Assembly: GCA_024707325.1 (NCBI GenBank)
Contig: JANPZY010000001.1
Location: forward strand, 1,488,001 to 1,552,000
DNA: 64,000 nt
Reading direction: 5' to 3'
Origin: Opitutus sp.
GTDB taxonomy: Bacteria; Verrucomicrobiota; Verrucomicrobiia; Opitutales; Opitutaceae
Made by a program: the position numbers and the translations under genes. The notes beneath the pieces were generated by a model, which saw only the letters and a list, made by a program, of their open reading frames with translations, searched no databases and was not told the origin of the DNA. Below, piece after piece: positions 46,117 through 56,359 of this stretch; within the stretch, counting starts at the first letter, position 1, and each line of letters begins with the position of its first letter.

Positions 46117-48008
46117 ATGTCGCCTTCCGCCACTCTCATCAGCATCCTGCTCGTGCCGCTCGCATCGGCCGCGGTGATTGCGCTGTTCATGCGCCGTCGC
46201 GGCACCATGGCGGCCACCGTCTCGGTCGCCGCCGCGCTCTTCGTCGCGTGGAACAGCCTCGTGCTCGCCTACGGCGGCCACCGCCTCAATCTCTCGTTTG
46301 AGTGGCTGCGTCTCGGCGATTTCGCGCTGTCGATCGGCTTCAAGTTCGACGATCTCGCCGCGCTCATGCTGAGCATCGTCGGCGTCGTCGGCCTCTGCGT
46401 GCATGTCTTCTCGCTGGGCTACATGTCCGACGATCAGGCCAAGGCGCGCTTCTTTGGCGGCCTGTCGATCTTCATGTTTTCGATGCTCGGCATCGTTTTC
46501 GCCGACAATCTTTTCATGATGTTCGTCTTCTGGGAGCTGGTCGGCTTCAGCTCCTATTTGCTGATCAATCACTGGCACGAGCGGCAGTCGGCCGCTGATG
46601 CTTCGAAGAAGGCGTTCATCACGAATCGCGTGGGCGACTTCGGCTTCCTCCTCGGCATCGTCATGTGCTACTGGGCCAACGGCACCGTCGATCTCTCGGC
46701 GCTCGCCGAGCAGAAGGATGCCGGTTCGCTCGTCTTCAGCACCGCGATTCCGCTGCTCCTCTTCTGCGGTGCGGTCGGCAAGTCTGCGCAGCTCCCGCTG
46801 CAGGTCTGGTTGCCTGACGCGATGGAAGGCCCGACGCCGGTCTCCGCGCTCATCCACGCCGCGACGATGGTCGCCGCCGGTATCTACATGCTGTGCCGCA
46901 TCAATGTCCTGATGGTGCCCGATGCGCTCACGGTCATCATGTGGGTTGGCACTGCGACCGCGCTCTACGCCGCGCTGTGCGCGATCGTGCAGAGCGACAT
47001 CAAGAAGGTCCTCGCTTATTCCACGCTCTCCCAACTCGGCTACATGGTCGCTGCGTTCGGTCTCGGTTCGACCGTCATCACGCACGGCGAGGGCGAACAC
47101 GCCCACCAGATGGTCCTCGCCGCCGGTGTCGGCGCCGCGATGTTCCACCTGACGACGCACGCGTTCTTCAAGGCCCTCATGTTCCTCGGCTCCGGCTCCG
47201 TCATCCACGGCTGCCACCACGAGCAGGACATTTTCAAGATGGGCGGCCTCGCGAAGAAGATGCCGCTGACGTTCATCACGTTCACGATCGGCGTGCTCGC
47301 GATCGCGGGCTTCCCGTTCCTCTCCGGTTTCTACTCGAAGGACGCGATCCTTCACCTCGCGCAGGAAAAGAACACCGCGGTGTTCGTGCTCCTCGTGCTC
47401 ACGGCCGTCATCACCTCGTTCTACATGGTTCGCATGTGGAAGCTCGTCTTCCTCGGCACGCCGCGCAGCGAACACACTGAGCACGCGCACGAGGGCGGTT
47501 TCGCGCTCACTGCGCCGCTCGTGATCCTGGGTGTTCTTTCCGTCGCGGGTGGTTGGACGACGCACGAGGGGGGGGATTGATCTATGGCGAATCCTTCCGC
47601 GCCGTGTGGTCGCAGATCCCGCACGCGTCGGGTCTGGGCGTTTTCCTCCTGAGCGGTGCGATTTTGCTCATTGGTGCCGGTGCCGCGCTCGCGCTCTACA
47701 AGCCCGCCGCCACGGACTCCCTGCAGCAAAAATCTCCCGCGCTCTTCGGCGCGCTCACCAAACTCCGCAACTCGTTCGACGCGCTCTACGGCTACTACGT
47801 CGCCAAGGTGCAGGATCGCTTCGCGATGTTCCTCAACATGCTCGAGCGCCTGCTGCTCGCGGGCCTCGTCATCCGCGGCCTCGCCGGCCTCGTCGGCCTG
47901 CTGGGCCTCGGCGCTCGCGCGCTCCACGTCGGCAAGATCAACGTCTACGTCTACTGGTTCTTCGGTGGCGTGATCGTCCTGTGGCTGTTTGTCACCGGCC
48001 TTCTCTGA
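46117..48008 (+). CDS. nuoL: NADH-quinone oxidoreductase subunit L, frame broken by one base
   Basis: Bridging the break gives 630 aa, the normal NuoL size. The first frame has the antiporter core (FVFWELVGFSSYLLI, LLLFCGAVGKSAQLPLQVWLPDAMEGPTP in parts, STLSQLGYMVAAFG). It stops after a run of eight Gs at 47568-47575. Nine Gs restore THEGGGLIYGESF and the C-terminal helices to VIVLWLFVTGLL. NuoL is the distal proton pump of complex I with the long lateral helix. A sequence error is the simplest cause, because every other nuo gene on both sides is complete apart from similar indels. Confidence 0.92.
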
Positions 48009-48015
48009 TTTCTCG

Positions 48016-49549
48016 ATGAGCAACCTGCCCTTCGATCCGCTTCTCGTCTCGATCGCGACTCCGCTCGCGGTCGCGCTGCTCATTGCCTTCGGACTTTCCG
48101 AACGCTGGTCCGCGCGGCTCGCCTACGTGGGCTTCGGCCTGCCGGCGCTGCTGGCGCTGCACACGTGGTGGCATTTCTCCGCCCAGCCGCTGGTGCACGG
48201 TTACGCGTTTCTCACGCGTTACTCCACCGGCCTCGAAGGTCTCGGCATCTCGCTCATGCTGGGCCTCAACGGCATCGCGCTCCCGCTCTTCGTGCTCGCG
48301 GGTCTCGTCGGTCTCGCCGCCGGTCTCTACGCGATCCAGTCCAACGCCGAACGTCGCAAAACCTACCTCATGCTCCTCCTCGTCATGCAGGCGGGGCTCA
48401 TGGGCGTGTTCGCGAGCGTGGACGTGTTCTTCTTCTACTTCTTCCATGAACTCGCGCTGATCCCGACGTTCATCATGGTCGGCCTGTGGGGTGGACGCGA
48501 CCGCAGCTATGCGGCGATGAAGATGACGATCTATCTCACCGCCGGTGCGATGATTTCGCTCGCCGGTCTGATCGCTCTCTACGTCAAAGCCGGTGCGCGC
48601 TCTTTCGATCTCATCACGCTGCGCGCCGCACTGCTCGAGCGTCCGCTGGCCGAGACGCTGCAGGGCAATCTCTTCGCGCTGCTCATGTTCGGCTTCGGCA
48701 TTCTCGTTTCGCTCTGGCCGTTCCACACATGGGCGCCGCTCGGTTACGGTGCCGCTCCGAGTTCCGCGGCGATGCTTCACGCGGGCGTCCTGAAAAAGTT
48801 TGGTCTCTACGGTCTGATCCAGATCGCGCTGCCGCTCCTGCCCGCGGGTCTCGCGCACTGGTCCGGTCCGCTCGCCTGGCTCGCCGTGATCGGCAACGTC
48901 CTGATCGTTGGCTTCGTCACCATCGCGCAACGCGATCTCAAGCAACTCATCGGATACAGCTCGGTGATGCACATGGGCTATGCGTTCCTCGGCATCGCCG
49001 CGGGGTCGACGCTCGGTGCCGGTGGCGTGGTGCTCATGATGGTCGCGCACGGTTTTTCCGTCGCGCTGCTCTTCCTCCTTTCGACCTCGATCTACCATCG
49101 CACGCAGACCTTCGCGCTCGATGAAATGGGCGGACTCGGCCGCAACGCGCCGGTCATGGCGGCGTTCTTCGCCGCCGCGACGTTCGCGAGCGTTGGTCTC
49201 CCGGGCTTCGCCAACTTCTGGGGCGAACTCGCAATCTTCGTTGCCCTCTGGCAATTCTCTCCGCTCATCGCCGCGCTCGCCGTCGCCGGCATCGTGATCT
49301 CCGCGATCTACGGTCTCCGCGCCGCGGCCCGCGTGTTCTTCGGCGAGCCCACCGAGGCTTTCGCCAAGGTCGCCGCCCGTCAGCCCGTGACGGATCTGCG
49401 CTGGAGCGAAAAAGATTCCCGCTCTGATCCTGCTCGCCGCGCTGCTCTTCGTCGGCTTCTGGCCGAAGTCGGTTTCCACCGCGCTCGATGCCGAGCTTAA
49501 CGCGCGCGCCGCTTCCTCTTCCGCGGCCGCCCACGTCGCTTCCAAGTAA
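48016..49549 (+). CDS. nuoM: NADH-quinone oxidoreductase subunit M, frame broken by one base
   Basis: ATG 48016 (MSNLPFDPLL) starts a 510-aa protein when the break is bridged. Core motifs include LMLGLNGIALPLFVLAG, FFFYFFHELALIPTFIMVGLWGG and WPFHTWAPLGYGAAPSSAAMLHAG in parts. Near the C-terminus the A-run at 49409-49413 has five As; with four, TDLRWSEKIPALILLAAL continues as a normal last helix to ...AAHVASK. NuoM is an antiporter-like proton pump. It starts 7 bp after nuoL, and nuoN follows after 12 bp. Confidence 0.92.
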
Positions 49550-49561
49550 ACGCCCGCCGTG

Positions 49562-51083
49562 ATGAACCTCGAAGCTGTCAAATACGCCGCGTCGCTCAAC
49601 GACTGGCTCCTCATCTTCCCGGAACTTGCGCTCGCGGGCATCGCGCTGCTTTTGCTCGTCGCCGAGATGGTGCTGCCGAAGCGCCTGCACGATCACATCC
49701 CCGCGTTCGGCATCGCCGCGCAGCTCGGTCTGCTCGGCGGCCTGATCTCGCGGTTCCCGCAGTTCGGCGGTGAAGGCTACGCCAATTTCAACGGCCTGCT
49801 GCTGCACTCCTATCCGGGCAGCATCTTGCGTATTTTCTTCGTGCTCGCGTCGATTCTCGTCTGCGTGCTCGCGCGCTTTTTCGTTCAAGCGCCAGCGCGT
49901 CGCGAAGATCGAGTTCTATCACATCGTGATGATCTCGACCGCCGCGATGATGCTCCTCGCGCAGTCGAATCACTTCGTTCTCTTCTTTGCCGCGCTCGAG
50001 ACGCTCACCATCGGTCTCTACATTCTCGTCAGCTACTTCCGGGAGAACCCGCTCACGCTGGAGGCCGGCCTGAAGTATCTCATCAGCGGCGCGCTCAGCT
50101 CCTCGCTGCTGCTCTTCGGCATCGTGCTCCTCTACGGTGCCGCGGGTAATCCCGCTGCCGACGCGCACGCCGTGGATGCGTTCAACTTCACGCAGATCGA
50201 GCGCTTCCTCGCCAACAATCCCGGCAACTTCCTCGCGAGCGCTGGTATCGTCCTGATTCTGTCCGGCATCGCGTTCAAGATCGCCGCGTTTCCGTTCCAG
50301 ATCTGGGTGCCCGATGTTTATCAGGGCGCGCCCACGCCGGTCACCGCGTTCCTCGCCGTCTCGTCGAAGGCGGCCGGTTTCGCCGTCCTTCTCACGCTCA
50401 CGCAGGGCGTCTTCGCTCCGTATCAGTCGCTCGTGCAGACCGTGATCGTCGCGATGGCTGCGACCACGCTGATCTTCGGCAACATCGCCGCCCTCACGCA
50501 GAGCAACGTCAAACGTCTCATCGGTCTGTCCGGTGTCTCGCACGCGGGCTTCCTGCTTCTGGGCGTTGCCGCTGCGCCGACCGTGCCGCTAGCCAATGGC
50601 GCGATCTACTTCTACCTCTTCGCCTACCTGCTCGCGTCTTTCGCCGTCTTCGGCGTCATGACGCACCTCGCGCCGGTCAACGACGCGAACCAGGAACTCG
50701 ATCACTACCGCGGCCTCGCGAAAACGAATCCGTTCCTCGCCGGTGTGCTCACCGTCGGTCTCGGTTCGCTTGCCGGCATCCCGCCGCTGGCCGGTTTCAT
50801 GGGCAAGTTCTTCGTTTTCGTCGCCGCGTTCCAAGCCGGACTCTACTGGCTGCTCGCGCTCGCGATCGTCGGCGTGGTGATCTCGATCTATTACTACTTC
50901 GGCTGGATTCGCGCCGTTTACTTCGACAACCCCAGCGCTCCGCAGGAAGCCGCGTCCGAAGATCGCCCGGAGACTCCGCGCGTGACCGTTGGCGCCGGCG
51001 TCGTCCTCGGTGCTCTCGCGCTCGCGACGATCGTCCTCGGTTTCTACCAAGGCCCGCTCGGCGCGTGGCTCGTCACCCGCTGA
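49562..51083 (+). CDS. nuoN: NADH-quinone oxidoreductase subunit N, frame broken by one base
   Basis: The 506-aa product (bridged) starts at ATG 49562 (MNLEAVKYAAS); GTG 49559 directly precedes it. The first frame runs to LVCVLAR; the second resumes in KRQRVAKIEFYHIVMISTAAM. Reading the T-run at 49877-49881 as four Ts joins them. Conserved parts include YRENPL-like YFRENPLTLEAGLKYLISGA, FPFQIWVPDVYQGAPTPVTAF and GIPPLAGFMGKFFVF. NuoN is the third antiporter-like proton pump and ends the nuo operon. Confidence 0.92.
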
Positions 51084-51204
51084 TCGAGCCTCGACAAGCT
51101 CTCTGCCGGAAGGCCGAGGCGTCCCCGCCGAGCCTCGCCTTTTGCGCGTAGGCCCCCGCTCGCGGGCGCTAAACCCGCACCTCCCCAAAATCTCCCCGTC
51201 CACG

Positions 51205-51249
51205 CGCAAAACTACAAAGTCAACCAATAGATGACATTGTAGTTTTGCG
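51205..51249. repeat. AT-rich hairpin beside repeat array 5
   Basis: Arms CGCAAAACTACAAAGTC (51205-51221) and GACATTGTAGTTTTGCG (51233-51249) pair at 16 of 17 positions around an 11-nt loop. It is AT-rich against a GC-rich background and ends 13 bp before the array. No T-run follows, so it is not a standard terminator. Confidence 0.8.
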
Positions 51250-51262
51250 ATTCCCGCCAACT

Positions 51263-51470
51263 CGACTCGCTCGCACCTTGTCGCGACCCGATCCGCACAC
51301 GGGCACGACTCGGTCCGCACATCCGTGCGACTCCGGCGCACATTGTCCCAATTTGGTCCGAACATTGCCGCGACACGGTCCGGACATTGTCTCGACCGTG
51401 TCCGCACCTTGTCCCGCCCTGGTGCGCACTCGGTCGCGACTCGGTCCAATCCTCGGCACGAGTCATTCCC
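51263..51470 (+). repeat. 22-bp tandem repeat array 5
   Basis: About nine and a half units start at 51263, 51284, 51306, 51328, 51349, 51371, 51393, 51415, 51437 and 51459; two are 21 bp. Examples are CGACTCGGTCC + GCACATCCGTG and CGACCGTGTCC + GCACCTTGTCC. It lies between co-directional nuoN and the ThyX-like gene, in the plus orientation. Confidence 0.88.
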
Positions 51471-51513
51471 TTCTTGCGACTTTTGCGCGGCTTTGCGGCC
51501 ATGGACACAGCCC

Positions 51514-52860
51514 ATGAGAATCACCGGCCTCGCCCTCGTCCCGCCCCCGACTGCCGCCGATTTGCCCAAGGTCACTCCCGAGCTGCTCGCGTCCGTGCTC
51601 GCGCGTTACTCCCGCAGCAACGAGGGACTGGAAACGATTCTCTCCAAGGTCGATCTCGCCAACCCCGACGCGTCGATCGATCGCATCCTGAAGTTCGTCG
51701 ATTACGGTCACGCTTCGATCGGTGGACTCACCGGCGGCCTCGCGATCGCGCTCGACGGCGTTTCGATGTGGCTCGCGTATAAAATTTTCGAGCTCGCGCA
51801 AATGGCCGACGGCCAGGAATCGAGCACGCGCTACATCACGATGGATGCGACGAGCCTGCCGTCGCCCGAAGAAATCGGCATCCCCGCCGATCTCGCGGAT
51901 CGCTGGCGCAGCGTGATGAGCGACGCGTTTGCCGCCTACAACGCGGAATACGCCCGGCTCGACGCGGCCGCGCTCGAGAATCCTGCGCTCGTGCGTTTGC
52001 CGCCCGACGCGAAGCCCGCCGTCGTCACGCGCTTGCGCAAAAACTACGCGCTCGATCGCGCGCGCTATTTCATCCCTTTCGCCACGCGCACCAATCTCGG
52101 TCTCGTGCAGTCCTCGCGTATGTGGGCCGCGACCGTGAAGCATCTCGACTCGCTCGCTCACCCGGAAGCGAAGCTCGCCGCGCGACTCATCCGTGAGGAA
52201 CTGCTCAAACAATCGCCGCGCTTGATGCGGCACAGTTTTGCGGAGCGTTCGTATCAGGAGCAGGCGCAGCAGGAGCTCGCGATGAGTCTCTCGCTCGGGC
52301 TGAAGCGTTTGTCTGCCGAACCGCTCGCCGACGAAGTGTGGGTCAACGTCGAGCGCGCCGCGCCGCCGTTCCTGCCCGAAGTGCAGCCGGTCGCCGAGGC
52401 GCTGCGCCACCGCGCGAATCGCTACGGTTATCAAGGCACCGCGACGCGCCGCATGCGCGTGGCGTTCGCGTGGAACAACATGGCGCTCGCCGAACTGCGC
52501 GACCTCAACCGTCACCGCACGGGCCATCGCTACACGCCGCTCGTGCAGGCCGGGTTCTATCTGCCGCCCGAGATCAAGCACGCGGAACACGCGGCTCTGT
52601 TGCAGTCGCAACTCGAACTCACGCGCGAACTCATGCAGCGCGGCTCGCCGGCGTATGTTTACTCGCTGCTGCTCGGCGCACAGACACCGTTCGAGCACAG
52701 CACGCACGCCGACAAGTTCATCTACGAAGCCGAGCTGCGCACGGGCATGGGCGCGCACTTCCGCTATGCCGAGCACCTGAGCGCGGTGCTGAAGGCGTTC
52801 TTCGCGCAAGTGCCGGAGGCAAAAGAGTGGGTGGTCGAAGGCACCGCCGAGCCGGAGTGA
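51514..52860 (+). CDS. ThyX-like protein with two FAD-dependent thymidylate synthase-type halves
   Basis: ATG 51514 (MRITGLALVPPP) gives 448 aa; the longer ORF start translates array 5 and is rejected. The N-terminal half (about residues 25-110) has FVDYGHASIGGLTGG and QESSTRYITMD, the C-terminal half (about 290-430) has FAWNNMALAELRDLNRHRTGHRYTPL and LLGAQTPFEHSTHADKFIYE. This resembles a tandem ThyX fold. The canonical RHRx7S motif appears only as RHRTGHRYT, without the usual serine. It may be a divergent thymidylate synthase or a relative with another reaction. It stands alone downstream of the nuo operon. Confidence 0.65.
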   Translation: MRITGLALVPPPTAADLPKVTPELLASVLARYSRSNEGLETILSKVDLANPDASIDRILKFVDYGHASIGGLTGGLAIALDGVSMWLAYKIFELAQMADGQESSTRYITMDATSLPSPEEIGIPADLADRWRSVMSDAFAAYNAEYARLDAAALENPALVRLPPDAKPAVVTRLRKNYALDRARYFIPFATRTNLGLVQSSRMWAATVKHLDSLAHPEAKLAARLIREELLKQSPRLMRHSFAERSYQEQAQQELAMSLSLGLKRLSAEPLADEVWVNVERAAPPFLPEVQPVAEALRHRANRYGYQGTATRRMRVAFAWNNMALAELRDLNRHRTGHRYTPLVQAGFYLPPEIKHAEHAALLQSQLELTRELMQRGSPAYVYSLLLGAQTPFEHSTHADKFIYEAELRTGMGAHFRYAEHLSAVLKAFFAQVPEAKEWVVEGTAEPE

Positions 52861-52925
52861 GCCGCGCCGGCGCGGAATAAAAGTTTGCGAGCGCCGCGGG
52901 CCCTGCGTCCTATGCCAGCACGCGC

Positions 52926-53468
52926 ATGACCGTTCCCGGCTCACTCGCTTTCCGTCTGGTTTTGAGCGGAGTGCTCTTCGCTTCCGTCGCGTCGGCGGCG
53001 ATCGATCCGCAGCAGCGAAACGAGACCTATGGCAACACGTCGCCGAAGTCGGTCGACGTAAGGAATCCGACGGATTCCCAGCTAAAACCTGAATCGCAGC
53101 GCCCTTTCGCGCGCAGTCCGGAAACGAGCACCACGCTGCAACGCCGCGCTTCCATTGACGTTCGCGAAACGACTCCAAAGCAGACGCGCTCGTTTGGGGT
53201 GCGGCAGGTTGAGACACGCTCTCCGCTTCAGGAGGTTTACGCGCGCTCGCCGGGCGTGATTCGTCCGGCGTCATCGGCAGTGCCGACAAGCCGCGTCGAG
53301 AAATACCAGCGTGCGCTCCGTCCCGCTTCGGCCGTGAAGGTGGGGCGCATGCCCGCGCTGGCGCCCGGCACGAGCGTCACGATCAATCGTTTCGTCTTCA
53401 CCAAGGAAAAACCTGTTCCCGCTACGACCGGCGCGCCGCGCGCGGGCGGACGTGACGCGGAAGACTAG
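52926..53468 (+). CDS. secreted, low-complexity hypothetical protein
   Basis: The 180-residue product has a signal peptide (FRLVLSGVLFASVASAA) and a basic, Ser/Pro/Arg-rich mature part that looks disordered (PESQRPFARSPETSTTLQRR; SPGVIRPASSAVPTSRVEKY). I do not recognise a family. It lies 65 bp after the ThyX-like gene and 14 bp before the EEP hydrolase gene on the same strand, so it may be co-transcribed with the latter. Confidence 0.5.
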   Translation: MTVPGSLAFRLVLSGVLFASVASAAIDPQQRNETYGNTSPKSVDVRNPTDSQLKPESQRPFARSPETSTTLQRRASIDVRETTPKQTRSFGVRQVETRSPLQEVYARSPGVIRPASSAVPTSRVEKYQRALRPASAVKVGRMPALAPGTSVTINRFVFTKEKPVPATTGAPRAGGRDAED

Positions 53469-53482
53469 CGGACATCCGGGCG

Positions 53483-54256
53483 ATGCCGTTTCGCGTTCTT
53501 CAGTTCAACATGCAGTTCGGGCAGGGCTGGGACGACGCGCAGCCCGACACCGCGCCGGTGAACCTCGGCGCAACGATCGCCGAGATCCGCCGTCACGATG
53601 CCGACATTGTGATGCTGCAGGAGGTCGAGCATGCGAATCCCGGCGGCGCACAAGTGTATCCGCCGCCCAACTACACCCGGATCCAGCGCGAGCTCGTGGG
53701 GTATCACGGATGGTTTTCCTACCCGAAGGCCGACTCGCTCGAGCTGCCGTTCGGCATCGGGCTCGCCATCTTCTCGCGCACGCCGCTGATCGACACGATG
53801 CGGCTCGATCTGCCGTCGCCGCCGATCGAGTTCACGTTTCAGGGACAAAGAATGACGCCGACGGACCGCGTCCTGATCGGCGCGCGCACGATGATCGGTG
53901 GTCGCGAACTCCAGCTCTACAACACGCACCTGCTCGCGTTTTTCATGCTCGGCACGAGCAGCCTCGCTCATCCGGAGCAGCGGCAGCTCGTCGTCGAGCA
54001 ACTCAAGCGCAGCGGGGCGACGCCGACGCTGCTGACCGGCGATTTCAACGTCAGCCATCACGAAGATCTCGTCTCGCAGATGGCCGCGGCAGGCTTCGCG
54101 ACCGCGCAGCACACGGAAACCACCTGGCGCCGCCGGCCCTACGTGCTCGATCACGTCTTCTACAACGCCGGCCTCCGCTGCGTCGCGCGCGCGGTGCGGC
54201 CGACTCCGGCGAGCGATCATCACGCGCTCGTCGCGGAGTTTGAGTTCGTTGGTTGA
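53483..54256 (+). CDS. endonuclease/exonuclease/phosphatase (EEP) family hydrolase
   Basis: The 257-residue protein has the EEP/DNase I-like metal and catalytic motifs: FNMQF at the N-terminus, IVMLQEVEHANPG with the metal Glu, NTHLLAF, TGDFNVSHHED and the C-terminal SDHHALVAEFEF. These indicate a metal-dependent phosphodiesterase. No signal peptide is seen. Substrate (nucleic acid, phospholipid or other phosphoester) cannot be read from the sequence. It follows the secreted hypothetical protein gene by 14 bp and converges on the small coiled-coil gene. Confidence 0.85.
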   Translation: MPFRVLQFNMQFGQGWDDAQPDTAPVNLGATIAEIRRHDADIVMLQEVEHANPGGAQVYPPPNYTRIQRELVGYHGWFSYPKADSLELPFGIGLAIFSRTPLIDTMRLDLPSPPIEFTFQGQRMTPTDRVLIGARTMIGGRELQLYNTHLLAFFMLGTSSLAHPEQRQLVVEQLKRSGATPTLLTGDFNVSHHEDLVSQMAAAGFATAQHTETTWRRRPYVLDHVFYNAGLRCVARAVRPTPASDHHALVAEFEFVG

Positions 54257-54277
54257 GCCGGTGCGGCTTCGGGCAGC

Positions 54278-54562
54278 TTATTTGGCGCGACGCACGCGTT
54301 CTTTCTCGTCCTCGCGTTCCTCGTCGAGGCGGGCCTTCTCGCTCGCGAGCTGCTGCTTGATTTGCTCGAGCTCGTCGAACTTCTGTTCGGCGAGGGCATC
54401 ATTGAGCTGCTTCTTCAAAAAGATCTCCCGCTCGGCCCATTTGCCTTGGTAAACGCGGTCGATCTCGGCGAGCCGCTGCTTCTGCTCGTCCGTGAGCGGA
54501 CGGCCTGCATCCGGGTCGGACTTGGCAAGACGTTCCATCGCGAGTTCGTAGGCGCTTTTCAT
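54278..54562 (-). CDS. small highly charged coiled-coil protein
   Basis: The 94-residue product is almost entirely helical and charged: LTDEQKQRLAEIDRVYQGKW then LKKQLNDALAEQKFDELEQI and KARLDEEREDEKERVRRAK, a probable coiled coil. There is no signal peptide or membrane segment. I know no family function. It follows comEC by 48 bp on the same strand, so it may be translated from the same message. Confidence 0.6.
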   Translation of the reverse strand: MKSAYELAMERLAKSDPDAGRPLTDEQKQRLAEIDRVYQGKWAEREIFLKKQLNDALAEQKFDELEQIKQQLASEKARLDEEREDEKERVRRAK

Positions 54563-54610
54563 GATGCCACGTAGCGTGAGTCGAAACCGCGGTCCCGCAA
54601 GCCCGGCGGT

Positions 54611-56248
54611 TCACAGCAGTTTCACGCCGGCGGCGACTGCCACCAACACCACGGCCAGCGGCGCCCAATAGCCGCGGCTCGCACGCTGCCACCCCTGCGC
54701 GTAGCCGAAGCCGATCGCAAACAACAACGCCACGATCGAGAACCCGCCGACCCACGAGACGCGGAAAACCGCGTTGAACCACATGCCCGGCACGAGCACA
54801 AAACCCCGCACCGTTGCATCGAGAATCGCGAGCAGCAGCACCGAGGCGTGATTCGCGAGTGACGCGCCGCCGTCGAATCCGACCAGTCCGAGCAACAGCG
54901 AAACGAATCCACCGATCATCGCCAGCGAGGCAGCGGGCACGAATACGAGATTGAGGAACAGCGCTCCCGGCGTGAGCAGTTGAAAATACCAGACGCCGCA
55001 CAAGGTGCCGACGAGCGAGATGGCGAAGCCGATCGCAACCGAACTTGCGAACCCGCGCCAACACCACCCGGCGACGTGCCGCCACCACGGCCATGCGATT
55101 TTCGGGAGATCGCGTTCTGGCAACCACGCGCGCTGCAACGTCTCCGCCAACGGCAGTCCCAACATGAGCAGCGCCGCGACGATCGCGTAGCTCAGCCGAA
55201 AACTCGTGCTGAACGTCCCGAGCGGATCGAACACCGCCACGAGCCACGCCGATGTGGCCAGCGCCGCCACGGGATTCGCCGGCACACGCAACGCGAGCGA
55301 GGTCTGCACCAGTGCGACCATGGTGAACGCCCGGACCGCCGACGGCGCGCGACCGGTCACGTCCACATACAGCCACAACACCGTCAGTCCCACGATCAGT
55401 CGCGCCTTGGCCGGCACACGCAGCAGCAAAAGCAGCCCGTGGATCGCGCCCGCGATCACCGCGATGTGCAGACCGCTGATGGAAAAGATGTGCATCGTGC
55501 CGCTCCGGCGAAACGCCGCGCCTTGCTCCTCGGTGAGTTCTGCCTGTTGGCCGAGCAGCATCGCGCGATAAACGCCCGTGAGCTCCGGCCGTTTTGCTTC
55601 CACGCCGAGCCCGAGAATCGCGGACAATCGCGTGGCAGCGTTCGCGCAAAACTGCCGATACGCCGTCGGCGCACGCGTTTGCTCCAGAAAACGTCCGCGC
55701 GTCACGCGATAGTTCACGCCGGCGTCGGTGAGAAATTGATCGAACGACCCCGGTTCCGCCACGCGTGGCAGCCCCGCCAACACGCCGATGACTTCGTGCT
55801 GCGACGTTGCGACGAGATCACGCGAGCCCGCGCGTGTGTTCAGCGAAAAGTAAACACGATGCCCGCGCGTTTCCTGCAGATGCGGCGCGGTCTCGACGAT
55901 CCGTGCGACTCCCGAAATCCGCTTCTCTTCCTTTTGGGCAAACACACGTTCGATCTCGATCGTGAGACGCGCCTCGCGTGGCGGCAGTTGCTCCCACGCG
56001 GCGATTCGCGGGCGATGCAGCGCGTAGCTCGCCAAACCTGCGCAGAGCATCGCGAACACGATCGCGCCGTGCCACCGCACGCCGCCGCGTTCGCGGAAAA
56101 TCCACGCGACACTCACCGCCGCGACCGCCAGCGCGAGCGACCAGCCCACCGGCAGCATTAGGCCGGCATGTCCCAACGACAGCCCCGCCATCAAGGGAAC
56201 CACGAGCCACAGCAAGGGCGCGCGATGACCGAGGCTTCGGCTGGACAT
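54611..56248 (-). CDS. comEC: ComEC/Rec2-family DNA-uptake channel, competence domain only
   Basis: I start at the ATG at 56248 (MSSRSLGHRAPLL, 545 aa), which leads directly into the first helix. The Competence domain (residues about 210-480) has SGTMHIFSISGLHIAVIAGAI and RAPSAVRAFTMVALV. The N-terminal OB-fold-like part (about 80-200) carries RGHRVYFSLNTR. No C-terminal metallo-beta-lactamase domain is present, as in many ComECs. It would pass single-stranded DNA across the inner membrane. It is divergent from rarA with a 111-bp gap. Confidence 0.9.
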   Translation of the reverse strand: MSSRSLGHRAPLLWLVVPLMAGLSLGHAGLMLPVGWSLALAVAAVSVAWIFRERGGVRWHGAIVFAMLCAGLASYALHRPRIAAWEQLPPREARLTIEIERVFAQKEEKRISGVARIVETAPHLQETRGHRVYFSLNTRAGSRDLVATSQHEVIGVLAGLPRVAEPGSFDQFLTDAGVNYRVTRGRFLEQTRAPTAYRQFCANAATRLSAILGLGVEAKRPELTGVYRAMLLGQQAELTEEQGAAFRRSGTMHIFSISGLHIAVIAGAIHGLLLLLRVPAKARLIVGLTVLWLYVDVTGRAPSAVRAFTMVALVQTSLALRVPANPVAALATSAWLVAVFDPLGTFSTSFRLSYAIVAALLMLGLPLAETLQRAWLPERDLPKIAWPWWRHVAGWCWRGFASSVAIGFAISLVGTLCGVWYFQLLTPGALFLNLVFVPAASLAMIGGFVSLLLGLVGFDGGASLANHASVLLLAILDATVRGFVLVPGMWFNAVFRVSWVGGFSIVALLFAIGFGYAQGWQRASRGYWAPLAVVLVAVAAGVKLL

Positions 56249-56359
56249 GGCCTGAGGCTGACGCGCTCGACTGGCCGACTCGACGTGAATTTGCGTCAGC
56301 ACTCGTCGCATCGCGGGTTGGCAATGGACGGCATTCGTGTTCATTGGCGCTTTCTCTCG

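Larger units (their letters stand above)
51084..51513. other. 430-bp gap after nuoN: hairpin plus repeat array 5
   Basis: Immediately after nuoN comes GC-rich DNA with no clear terminator (51084-51204), then a 17-bp stem hairpin (51205-51249), then repeat array 5 (51263-51470). The last 43 bp lead to the ThyX-like gene. I see no gene in it. Confidence 0.6.

Noticed and set aside
46117-49549. nuoL and nuoM as pseudogenes
   Set aside because: Each has only one single-base length change in a homopolymer, with full conservation on both sides; sequence error is far more likely.
51325-51513. N-terminal extension of the ThyX-like ORF
   Set aside because: It translates repeat array 5; the family start lies at the ATG at 51514.
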